A DNA stretch of 64,000 bases from Nitrosococcus watsonii C-113 (GTDB lineage: Bacteria; Pseudomonadota; Gammaproteobacteria; Nitrosococcales; Nitrosococcaceae): assembly GCF_000143085.1 (NCBI RefSeq), contig NC_014315.1:2510001-2574000 (forward strand). The letters are read 5' to 3'. A model generated the notes under the pieces. The model had not been told where the DNA came from. It worked only from the letters and a program-made list of their open reading frames with translations, and searched no databases. The translations under genes were made by a program, and so were the position numbers. Below, one piece after another: positions 17,944-24,926 of the stretch (within the stretch, counting starts at the first letter, position 1; every line of letters begins with the position of its first letter).

Positions 17944-19406
17944 TCCTCTGCTACCACGGGTAGAGTCACGCGAAAATGCGCGCCCTCTCGACTCTCCTTG
18001 ACAAGCTCGATATTGCCCCCGTGGGCGAGGACGATTTCTTTCACAATTGAAAGCCCAAGGCCAGTCCCCTTGACAGGGCCTGATGGCTGCGTTTTACCTT
18101 GATAAAAGGAATCAAATATCCGTACGCTATCCTCGGGAGCAACGCCAGAACCTGAATCATGCACCTCCAGGCAAACCTCGTCCTCTTCCTGAGTTAACTT
18201 AATTTCCACTGAGCTGCCCGATGGCGAATATTTAAGGGCATTAGACAGTAGGTTATCAATAATAATTTTCAAATGTTCCCGGTCACCAAAAATTTCTACC
18301 GGATTCAAAGCTGCGATAAGCTCAACCTGCTTTGATAAGCTACTCGGTATATGATCGTTTAACACGATCTTAATCAATTGATCCAGCCGCACTACTTCGG
18401 GGGTACGCTCGATTTGATTAGTACCAGCCAAATTAAACCGGAGCATATCTTCAATCAATTTCTGTAAACGCAGGCTATTGCTACGTAAAATCCGGGCTAC
18501 TTCCAATTGCTGTGCGCTCAAATGGCCAATGATTTGATCGCACAGTAATTCCGATCCTTCACGCAGGGCCGCCAGCGGTGTTTTAAGCTCGTGAGAGACG
18601 TGCCGGAGAAATTTTATTTTGGTTTCTTCTAGCTCGACCAAACGACAACGTAGCCAATCCAGCTGTTGTCCCAGCACTTCCAGATCTCGGGGGCCGGTTA
18701 CCTCGATGGGCGTATCGAAATCTCCATTCCCAAGGCGCCTGATAGCTTTATCAAGCTGGTGAAAATACCTTCTAATCAGGAAGGTAAATAAAACAGCCAA
18801 TAACCCTGCCGCGGGGATAAGACCTAAAGCCTGCCAAAAAAGCGATTTCTGAGCCTCTCGCGCCGTCTCTTGTAAAGTATCTACCTCCTTGCCCACCAAT
18901 TGGTTGCTTTCCGCCAGCAAAGTCCGGGCCTGCCGAGCCAAACCTAAAAATTGGTTAGCCGCTTGTTTGCTAGCCTCGGAGTTTAATGTATAAACACTCA
19001 AGACATCATAAATAGCATTTTCCTCCCGCGCCAGGGAGTCAAACCCCTGTCGCTGCACCTCGCTAAGCGGTAATTCTAACATTTGCTCTAGTATATCCTT
19101 GAATTTACGCCGGTTAGCCATATAAGCTCGATACAGCGCAGGATCATCTAGCACCTGGAACTGCCTTGCAGCCCGTTCCATAGCGATAAGCTGCTGTACC
19201 AGGATCCGGCTCCCTTGAGTCACCTGGACGCTTTTATAAACAGCTACCGTGCTTTGGCGCGCTAAATGTTCCATTTGAACGGCCGCAAAAATAAGGCCGG
19301 CGGATAAAGGTACCGCCACAATCAAAAACCCACCCAAAATCAAAGTGATAAAAGAGTTTAGGCGCACCCAATAGAAGCGTCCAGGTCGGTATGTTTTAGC
19401 CCGCAT
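17931..19406 (-). CDS. glrK: Sensor histidine kinase GlrK (QseE-like)
   Basis: The frame extends to 19649, but I start at ATG 19406 (MRAKTYRPGRFYWVRLNSF), directly before the first membrane helix; the upstream part reads like non-coding sequence. Order: helix TM1, a helical periplasmic sensor of about 130 residues, TM2 (WQALGLIPAAGLLAVLFTFL), HAMP, then the HisKA H-box FLRHVSHELKTPLAALREG with the phospho-His. The HATPase domain has N-box DNLLSNALKYSPSG, G1 DSGSGV and G2 GTGLGLSIV. It phosphorylates the GlrR-like regulator two genes downstream. Confidence 0.9.
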   Translation of the reverse strand: MRAKTYRPGRFYWVRLNSFITLILGGFLIVAVPLSAGLIFAAVQMEHLARQSTVAVYKSVQVTQGSRILVQQLIAMERAARQFQVLDDPALYRAYMANRRKFKDILEQMLELPLSEVQRQGFDSLAREENAIYDVLSVYTLNSEASKQAANQFLGLARQARTLLAESNQLVGKEVDTLQETAREAQKSLFWQALGLIPAAGLLAVLFTFLIRRYFHQLDKAIRRLGNGDFDTPIEVTGPRDLEVLGQQLDWLRCRLVELEETKIKFLRHVSHELKTPLAALREGSELLCDQIIGHLSAQQLEVARILRSNSLRLQKLIEDMLRFNLAGTNQIERTPEVVRLDQLIKIVLNDHIPSSLSKQVELIAALNPVEIFGDREHLKIIIDNLLSNALKYSPSGSSVEIKLTQEEDEVCLEVHDSGSGVAPEDSVRIFDSFYQGKTQPSGPVKGTGLGLSIVKEIVLAHGGNIELVKESREGAHFRVTLPVVAEEWRS

Positions 19407-19669
19407 TGATTTGATCAATTGCTGCCCTAAGAGGACAATTCTAGAATTCCAAGAGACCCGGGCGCTTTTCCTAACTCTCTCAAAAGGCCAGCGGATCGAT
19501 AGTAAACAGTAGCAGTTTGACCCTCCGTTTATGAAACTTAGAACCTGGCCCTCTATAATAAAATAGGCATTCGCCGCCGAGGATGATGACGAAAAAGCCC
19601 TTGCACGCATTACTACATCCTCTGGCATGGCAGCATTTAATAGGGCCAAAATGGTAATAAATTATTGTT
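19407..19669. promoter_or_regulatory. Divergent promoter region between glrK and the FN3/amidohydrolase operon
   Basis: 263 bp separate two divergent operons, so it must hold promoters for both. I see AT-rich blocks near 19550-19570 and 19650-19668 but no operator I can name. If the GlrK/GlrR pair controls its neighbour, a sigma-54 promoter or binding site would be expected here; I did not find a convincing TGGC-N8-TTGC element by eye. Confidence 0.45.
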
Positions 19670-20164
19670 ATGAGGATTCAAACCAACATTACAGCAAAGC
19701 TTAGCCCAGCGCTTATAATAGCCTTTTTCTTGATAGCCTTACCCATCTGGGCAGATCCGTCACCTCCTTCCACCCCCGAACTTATCTCCGATAGCCCTAC
19801 GGCAACCGCAGGATTTTACCATCTAAACTGGCAAGGAAGCGATTTATCGATGTTAACCTACGAACTTCAGGAGGCCAATGACATGGAATTTACGCAGCCT
19901 ACAATCCTTTACCGGGGACCAGACCAAGGAACACTGATTAGCGGACAAAACAACGGTCACTACTTCTATCGAGTCCGCGCCTTAAAGCAGGGACAGACAG
20001 CAAGTTCCTGGAGTTCTCCCCGAGCCGTGACCGTGCAGCACCACTCACTTACCCGCGCTTTTGCCTTTTTCGGCGCAGGCGCCACGGTACTCCTGGCCAC
20101 CCTTGCCCTGATAATTTTCGGGGCCTGGCAAAGTCAAAAAGAGGACTCCTCAAAGTATGAATAG
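19670..20164 (+). CDS. Membrane-anchored protein with a single fibronectin-III-like domain
   Basis: 164 residues: an N-terminal signal sequence (hydrophobic core LIIAFFLIALPIWA, cleavage plausible after WA, about residue 28), an FN3-like beta domain (about 33-125) and a C-terminal membrane helix (about 132-153). The FN3-like domain shows LNWQGSDLSMLTYELQEAND, then YRGPDQGTL and YFYRVRALKQGQTASSWSSP. A short charged tail (QSQKEDSSKYE) ends the protein. It is predicted to sit in the inner membrane with the FN3 domain in the periplasm. It is the first gene of the amidohydrolase/symporter run, and its stop overlaps the next start by 8 bp, so it belongs with that system. I do not know a characterised homologue; a substrate-capture or scaffold role is only a guess. 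Confidence 0.75.
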   Translation: MRIQTNITAKLSPALIIAFFLIALPIWADPSPPSTPELISDSPTATAGFYHLNWQGSDLSMLTYELQEANDMEFTQPTILYRGPDQGTLISGQNNGHYFYRVRALKQGQTASSWSSPRAVTVQHHSLTRAFAFFGAGATVLLATLALIIFGAWQSQKEDSSKYE

Positions 20165-21395
20165 GCCTCTTAGGGTAAATTTTGAGCGGCTGCAAGCAGA
20201 TGTGGAGACCTTGTCCCATATTGGCCGACGGGCTGATTACGGCCTTTACCGCATGGCCTTTAGCGAAGCTGATCAGGCAGCCCGTGAATGGTTCCAAGGG
20301 CGCATCCAGGAAGCAGGACTGGATCTTTATATAGACGGCGCCGCTAACATTCATGCCCGCTTCAACTGGAATGGAGAACGCCCCAGCGTCATGACCGGCT
20401 CCCATCTCGATACCGTTCCTGGCGCTGGCCACCTGGATGGAGCCCTAGGCGTATTGGTTGGGCTTGAATGCGTGCGCCGCCTCAAAGAACTCGACCTCTC
20501 TTTACGCTATGCGGTAGAAGCAATTGCCTTTACCGACGAGGAAGGGCGCTTTGGCGGCCTATTGGGATCCCAAGCTATCAGCGGCCAGCTTACCCCGGAA
20601 GCTATCCACCATGCCCGCGACTTAGATGGAATCAGCCTTTCCCAGGCCATGACCGATCAGGGACTTAATCCCGCGGATATCCTGCGAGCACGGCGCAAGC
20701 CAGAAAGTCTCATCGCCTTTTTGGAACTCCACATTGAGCAGGGTCCCGTCCTAGAGAGGCAAGGCATTAGCGTAGGCGTTGTTGAAGGAATTGTGGGCCT
20801 GTTTAAATGGGAGGTGACTCTTAAGGGTACTGCTAACCATGCTGGCACCACGCCCATGGACATGCGCCAGGATTCCTTGCAGGGTCTAGCTGAATTTGCG
20901 GGAGAAATTGCGCGGATTCTGGAAGAAAACGGCGGTCCCCGCAGCGTGGCCACTATTGGCCGGGTCGAGGTTTTTCCTGGAGCCGCTAATGTGATCCCAG
21001 GAAGTGTTAAGTTCTCCCTGGATGTGCGGGATACCGAGGCTACCCTTCTCAAGGAGTTAGCCCATGCTTTCCGTCGCGCCCTCTCGGCAATCGCCCGCCG
21101 CCGAGGGCTCATGTTTGAATTTGAAGTGTTGAGTGAAATTGAACCGGTCAAGTGTGACCCCGGCATCATGGAGACCATCTTTAAGGCAGCCCGAAGTCTC
21201 GGGGTAGAACCACTGCAAATGCCAAGCGGGGCCGCCCATGACACCCAAATCATGGCAGCCCTGACCCGGGCAGGCATGATTTTCGTTCCTAGCCAAGGAG
21301 GACGCAGCCATTCCCCAGCGGAATGGACTCCCTGGGAAGACATCGAAACGGGCGCAAACGTGGCCTTGAATACGCTCTATCAATTAGCCCATTAA
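20157..21395 (+). CDS. M20-family amidohydrolase (N-carbamoyl-amino-acid hydrolase / allantoate amidohydrolase type)
   Basis: A 412-residue, two-metal amidase of the hydantoinase/carbamoylase branch of peptidase family M20. Metal ligands are visible: SHLDTVPGAGHLDGALG (His and bridging Asp, about 82-98), TDEEGRFGG (Glu pair, near 127), ELHIEQGPVLE (His, near 192) and GGRSHSPAEWT (His, near 385). The lid domain (about 210-325) contains GTANHAGTTPMDMRQD, the substrate and dimer-arm signature of this branch. Known members hydrolyse N-carbamoyl amino acids, allantoate, ureidoglycine or beta-ureidopropionate, releasing ammonia and CO2. The exact substrate cannot be read from sequence. A Shine-Dalgarno GAGGA lies 12 nt before the ATG. 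Confidence 0.88.
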   Translation: MNRPLRVNFERLQADVETLSHIGRRADYGLYRMAFSEADQAAREWFQGRIQEAGLDLYIDGAANIHARFNWNGERPSVMTGSHLDTVPGAGHLDGALGVLVGLECVRRLKELDLSLRYAVEAIAFTDEEGRFGGLLGSQAISGQLTPEAIHHARDLDGISLSQAMTDQGLNPADILRARRKPESLIAFLELHIEQGPVLERQGISVGVVEGIVGLFKWEVTLKGTANHAGTTPMDMRQDSLQGLAEFAGEIARILEENGGPRSVATIGRVEVFPGAANVIPGSVKFSLDVRDTEATLLKELAHAFRRALSAIARRRGLMFEFEVLSEIEPVKCDPGIMETIFKAARSLGVEPLQMPSGAAHDTQIMAALTRAGMIFVPSQGGRSHSPAEWTPWEDIETGANVALNTLYQLAH

Positions 21396-21419
21396 TCTTT
21401 AATTTCAATTAGGATCACC

Positions 21420-22154
21420 ATGACCCATTCCGACGTACCCTTAAAGGAAAGTTTTGATCCGCTGCGGGCCAGCTACCGGGAAACCGTTACCGAAATTCCC
21501 GCCGTGGTGGAATCCCTAGAAAGACGCCACACCGCACTGCTGGTGGTAGACTTGCAGTACCTGGATGCCGCGCCTGGCTATGGAGTTTTTTCCCATTTAG
21601 CCAAGGGGAAAGTGCCTAAAGATACCCCCGAATTTTATTATTTCGATCAGCTTGAGCGGATCATTTTGCCCAACGTGCAGCGTCTGCAAGCCGCCTTTCG
21701 GGGCAATAACCTGGAAGTCATTCATACCCGCATCCAGTCCCTGACCAAGGATGGCCGTGATCGTGGCCCGCAGCACAAACGCTTGGGGCTCCATGCCCCC
21801 GCTGGTTCCAAGGAGGCTGAGTTTCTACCGGCAATCGCCCCCCAGGGAGATGAGATCATCATCAGCAAAACCGCCAGTGGGGTTTTTAATTCCACTAATT
21901 TGTCCTATATCTTGCACAACCTAGGAATTACGGGCCTTTTTGTGGCGGGAGTCTATACCAACGAATGCGTCTCCACGGCTATTCGCGACGCCTGCGATTT
22001 AGGTTTTTTCACCACCCTTATTCAGGATGCCTGCACCACCGTCACTCCAGAGCTGCAAAAGGCGACCCTGCGTGCCCTGAAAGATCGCTATGCTCGAGTC
22101 TTCTCCACCGATGAGGCCATTGCTGAAATCAACCAGGTAGTAGTGGCCACATGA
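21420..22154 (+). CDS. Isochorismatase-superfamily amidohydrolase
   Basis: A cysteine hydrolase of 244 residues with the full Asp-Lys-Cys triad: LLVVDLQYLDA (Asp, about 43), IISKTASGVFNSTNL (Lys, about 144) and VYTNECVSTAIRDACDLGF (Cys, about 183), the last preceded by the cis-peptide region. Relatives include N-carbamoylsarcosine amidase, ureidoacrylate amidohydrolase (RutB), biuret hydrolase and nicotinamidase; most act on ureido or amide groups. The N-terminal extension (about 1-36) and the loop with HTRIQSLTKDGRDRGPQHKRLG fit the ureidoacrylate/biuret-hydrolase side better than nicotinamidase, but this is judgement by eye. It sits 25 bp after the M20 gene and overlaps the symporter start by 4 bp (ATGA). 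Confidence 0.85.
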   Translation: MTHSDVPLKESFDPLRASYRETVTEIPAVVESLERRHTALLVVDLQYLDAAPGYGVFSHLAKGKVPKDTPEFYYFDQLERIILPNVQRLQAAFRGNNLEVIHTRIQSLTKDGRDRGPQHKRLGLHAPAGSKEAEFLPAIAPQGDEIIISKTASGVFNSTNLSYILHNLGITGLFVAGVYTNECVSTAIRDACDLGFFTTLIQDACTTVTPELQKATLRALKDRYARVFSTDEAIAEINQVVVAT

Positions 22155-23599
22155 ATTCAGTTCATAGCGCCATCCTGGACCCGCGCCTGGGTTGGATCAC
22201 GCTGGCCATGCTCAGCATAGTGTGGGTTTGGCTCGGCTGGTTTTGGGGACGCAATGCCAAGGCTCTGGATGAATATGTACTGGCCGGGCGCCGGGTAGGA
22301 CTTGCCCTAGGCACTGCCACTGCCATGGCCACCTGGGTTACCAGCAATACCACCATGGCCGCGCCCCAACTGGCTTTTCAAATGGGCATCTGGGGTATGT
22401 TGGGTTATTCCCTGGGGGCGGTGGGGCTGCTCATGTTCGCCCCCCTTGCCCAGCGAATCCGCAAGCTTATGCCCAATGGCTACACCAGCGGCGATTTTAT
22501 CCGCTTGCGCTATGGAAAAGGGGCCTGGCGGCTTTTTCTTGCTATCTCCCTATGCTACGGTCTGGGCTGGCTAGTTAGTATGGGAATGGCGGGGGGAATC
22601 CTCATCAATGCCCTGACAGGTATTCCCTACCATTATGGCATGACGATCATTCTAAGCATTTGCGTCAGTTATACCTTGCTGGGAGGATTCCGCGCCGTTA
22701 TCGGTACTGATTTCATCCAATCGCTCCTGATTCTATCGGGGCTAGTGGTGATTGCCTGGCTTGCCATCGATAAGGTCGGTTTTGACCGTATCCATGCCGC
22801 GGTTGTCGAGAAGCGACCCCAATTACTTAACCTCCTCATGCCTGCCGCTTTAATGTTTCTTTTCAATAATTTGTTGTTTGGGGTGGGGGAAGTGTTCCAT
22901 TCCAATGTATGGTGGAGCCGGGCGTTTTCCTTTCGGGAAGGCATAGGGTTTAAGGCCTATTTCACCGCCGGCATCCTGTGGATGCCAATTCCGGTCGTCG
23001 CGGGTTTTATTGCCCTGGCGGTTCCCGCTCTAGATCTCAATATCCCGGCGGCCGACATGGTAGGCCCCATGGTTGCCGGAGAATTGCTGGGGGTTACCGG
23101 CGCGGTCCTGGTGCTGGTTATGGTGTTCTCGGCCCTCTCATCAAGCCTGGATTCCTTATTGGCGGCAACCAGTATCCTGGTAGTGGAAGATCTCTACCGG
23201 CGTCACTGGCGCCCCCATGCCACGGCCTCGCAACTCCGTAAAGCGACGGTGATCGCGATCATCGGTCTTGGAATCTTAACCTGGCTTCTGTGCGTCCCCC
23301 GTTTAGCGACGCTGGCCGAATTGCTCTATTTCACTGGCGCTTTTGTCGCCAGCACCATCTGGCCCATCGCGGCGGGTCTCTATTGGCGCCGCACCAACCC
23401 CACTGGCGCAGTGGTAGCCATGGGCCTAGGCAGCATGGCCGGTCTCGCGGGTTATTTCGCGATTGGCTTCTATGTCGCCGCCCTCATAGGTGCCTTCGTA
23501 TCAATGGTCATTGTGCTGCTTAGCACCTGGCTTTGGCCCAGGGATTTTAACTGGGATAACCTACACGAATCTCATCCACAAGGGGAAAGTCCATGCTGA
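22151..23599 (+). CDS. Sodium:solute symporter (SSS family)
   Basis: 482 residues with about 13 predicted membrane helices. The core SSS signatures are present: a GRR.. motif after TM1 (YVLAGRRVGLALGTATAMATW), the GGFRAVIGTDFIQSLLIL segment in the middle, and FSALSSSLDSLLAATSILVVEDLYRR, whose Ser pair belongs to the Na2 site. It should import a small solute with sodium. Position between two carbamoyl/ureido hydrolases and a carbamoyltransferase suggests a ureido compound, hydantoin or similar as cargo; DUR3 urea transporters belong to the same family. It overlaps both neighbours (4 bp upstream, 7 bp with the 40-residue gene downstream). Confidence 0.9.
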   Translation: MNSVHSAILDPRLGWITLAMLSIVWVWLGWFWGRNAKALDEYVLAGRRVGLALGTATAMATWVTSNTTMAAPQLAFQMGIWGMLGYSLGAVGLLMFAPLAQRIRKLMPNGYTSGDFIRLRYGKGAWRLFLAISLCYGLGWLVSMGMAGGILINALTGIPYHYGMTIILSICVSYTLLGGFRAVIGTDFIQSLLILSGLVVIAWLAIDKVGFDRIHAAVVEKRPQLLNLLMPAALMFLFNNLLFGVGEVFHSNVWWSRAFSFREGIGFKAYFTAGILWMPIPVVAGFIALAVPALDLNIPAADMVGPMVAGELLGVTGAVLVLVMVFSALSSSLDSLLAATSILVVEDLYRRHWRPHATASQLRKATVIAIIGLGILTWLLCVPRLATLAELLYFTGAFVASTIWPIAAGLYWRRTNPTGAVVAMGLGSMAGLAGYFAIGFYVAALIGAFVSMVIVLLSTWLWPRDFNWDNLHESHPQGESPC

Positions 23600-23715
23600 T
23601 ATCGGCTGAATGGTTAACCCGATTAGTGACGGTAGCCTTGATTATTACTACCACCGCGCCTTTTATTTTGCTGTTATTACTGCTCCGTGATTGGTTGAAG
23701 GGACGGCTATGGTGA
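23593..23715 (+). CDS. Small single-helix membrane protein (40 aa) coupled to the symporter
   Basis: A 40-codon frame starts at ATG 23593 inside the last codons of the symporter and ends at TGA 23713-23715, overlapping the start of the carbamoyltransferase (ATG 23709). It begins MLISAEWLTRLVTVALIITT, continues with a Leu/Ile-rich helix, and ends RDWLKGRLW. The composition is one membrane helix with a basic C-terminus. Overlaps on both sides argue that it is translated. Other SSS transporters are accompanied by small one- or two-helix partners, so an accessory subunit is the natural guess. It is too short for family assignment by eye. Confidence 0.72.
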   Translation: MLISAEWLTRLVTVALIITTTAPFILLLLLLRDWLKGRLW

Positions 23716-24791
23716 AAAAATTTGACCCCTCATTAAGGAAACCCTTACAACCGAAGGATGATACGGCGGGGATTGAACGGCCCTTGGCTTTAATGGAGCA
23801 AGTGCCAGAAGATCCCGCCCCACTGGTGAGCTTGGCTAACCGCCCCGTGCTTAGCGCCCGCCAATTCGACCGAGATAAGATCATTCAATTGAGCCGCTTG
23901 GCGGCCCTTTATGAAACCACCCCTACCTGGCTACAGCTCCCCCTAGCCGGGAAAATCCTCATTAATGCCTTCTATGAGCCCAGCACCCGGACCCGCCTTT
24001 CCTTTGAAAGCGCCTGGCATCGGCTAGGAGGCGATGTGATGCCCATCACCGATCCGGCGACCACCGGCATCGCCAAGGGCGAAACCTTAGCTGATGTGGC
24101 TGAAATGTTCAATAATTACGGAGACTTGGTCGTACTGCGGGATAGCAGCGAAGAGGCCGTCTACCAAATGCTGGAGTCCTTACGCATTCCTATCATCAAT
24201 GCCGGTAATGGCATCGATGAGCATCCCACTCAAGCCTTAGCCGATCTGTATACACTGTTTAAATGGCGGCCGCAGCTTATGGCAGCTAAGGTTTCCGCCT
24301 CGGCCCAAATACGAATAGGCATCGTGGGCGCACCCCGCTACATGCGCACAGTGCGCAGCCTGCTGTTGTTCCTAGCCCTATTTGCGCCAGCAATAAAGGA
24401 GGTCGTGGTTATCTGCCAGCAAGAAGCCGTATTTGCAAAAGAGCAACGAGAAGAACTGGCCCTTTCCGGCCTTACCCTTCGTACCGCCCGTCATCTCAAT
24501 CCAGAACTTCCTGCCTTGGATGTGATCTATATCAATTCCATCGCTTGGCGGGGGGATAGCTTCGAAAAAATAGGGGAAGACTTGCGACTTTGCCGATCCT
24601 CTCCCCTCAAACCAGGGGCGATTATTCTCCATCCTTTAGCCCGGGGAAAAGAACTCTCCACCGATTTGGATAACACCGAGCATAACTGGTACTTTGCCCA
24701 GGCCCGGGGCGCCGTCTTTATGCGCATGGCCCTGCTCACTTCCCTCGTGCAACGAATCGATCAAGTGATGGATACTCCCATACAAAGCTAA
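23709..24791 (+). CDS. Aspartate/ornithine carbamoyltransferase-like protein of unknown acceptor
   Basis: The frame opens at TTG 23691, but ATG 23709 has a good AAGGGA 8 nt upstream and overlaps the previous stop, giving 360 residues. Carbamoyl-phosphate elements are intact: YEPSTRTRLSFESAW (about 90-105), AKGETLADV with the ATCase 80s-loop Lys, and HPTQALADL near 172. HPLARGKEL near 319 corresponds to the ATCase HPLPR loop. The acceptor site differs: where ATCase has the aspartate-binding RVQKER segment, this protein has SIAWRGDSF, and OTCase motifs are also absent. The N-terminal extension of about 40 residues is unusual. I infer a carbamoyltransferase with another acceptor, or one working in reverse to make carbamoyl phosphate from a ureido compound. 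It is not the housekeeping PyrB. Confidence 0.82.
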   Translation: MVKKFDPSLRKPLQPKDDTAGIERPLALMEQVPEDPAPLVSLANRPVLSARQFDRDKIIQLSRLAALYETTPTWLQLPLAGKILINAFYEPSTRTRLSFESAWHRLGGDVMPITDPATTGIAKGETLADVAEMFNNYGDLVVLRDSSEEAVYQMLESLRIPIINAGNGIDEHPTQALADLYTLFKWRPQLMAAKVSASAQIRIGIVGAPRYMRTVRSLLLFLALFAPAIKEVVVICQQEAVFAKEQREELALSGLTLRTARHLNPELPALDVIYINSIAWRGDSFEKIGEDLRLCRSSPLKPGAIILHPLARGKELSTDLDNTEHNWYFAQARGAVFMRMALLTSLVQRIDQVMDTPIQS

Positions 24792-24926
24792 GTGCCTTAA
24801 TCCCGGAGAATGCTTTCTCCCCAATTATTAACCGACCCAATAAGTAACGCTCAAAGCTTCCTACTTGGGAAGCACCGCTTTCCATCTCCTTGCAGCTGAT
24901 TATTAACCCACAAAAGGAATGAATTT

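Noticed and set aside
23709-24791. Housekeeping pyrB
   Set aside because: The aspartate-binding RxQxER segment is missing and the surrounding genes are not pyrimidine genes.
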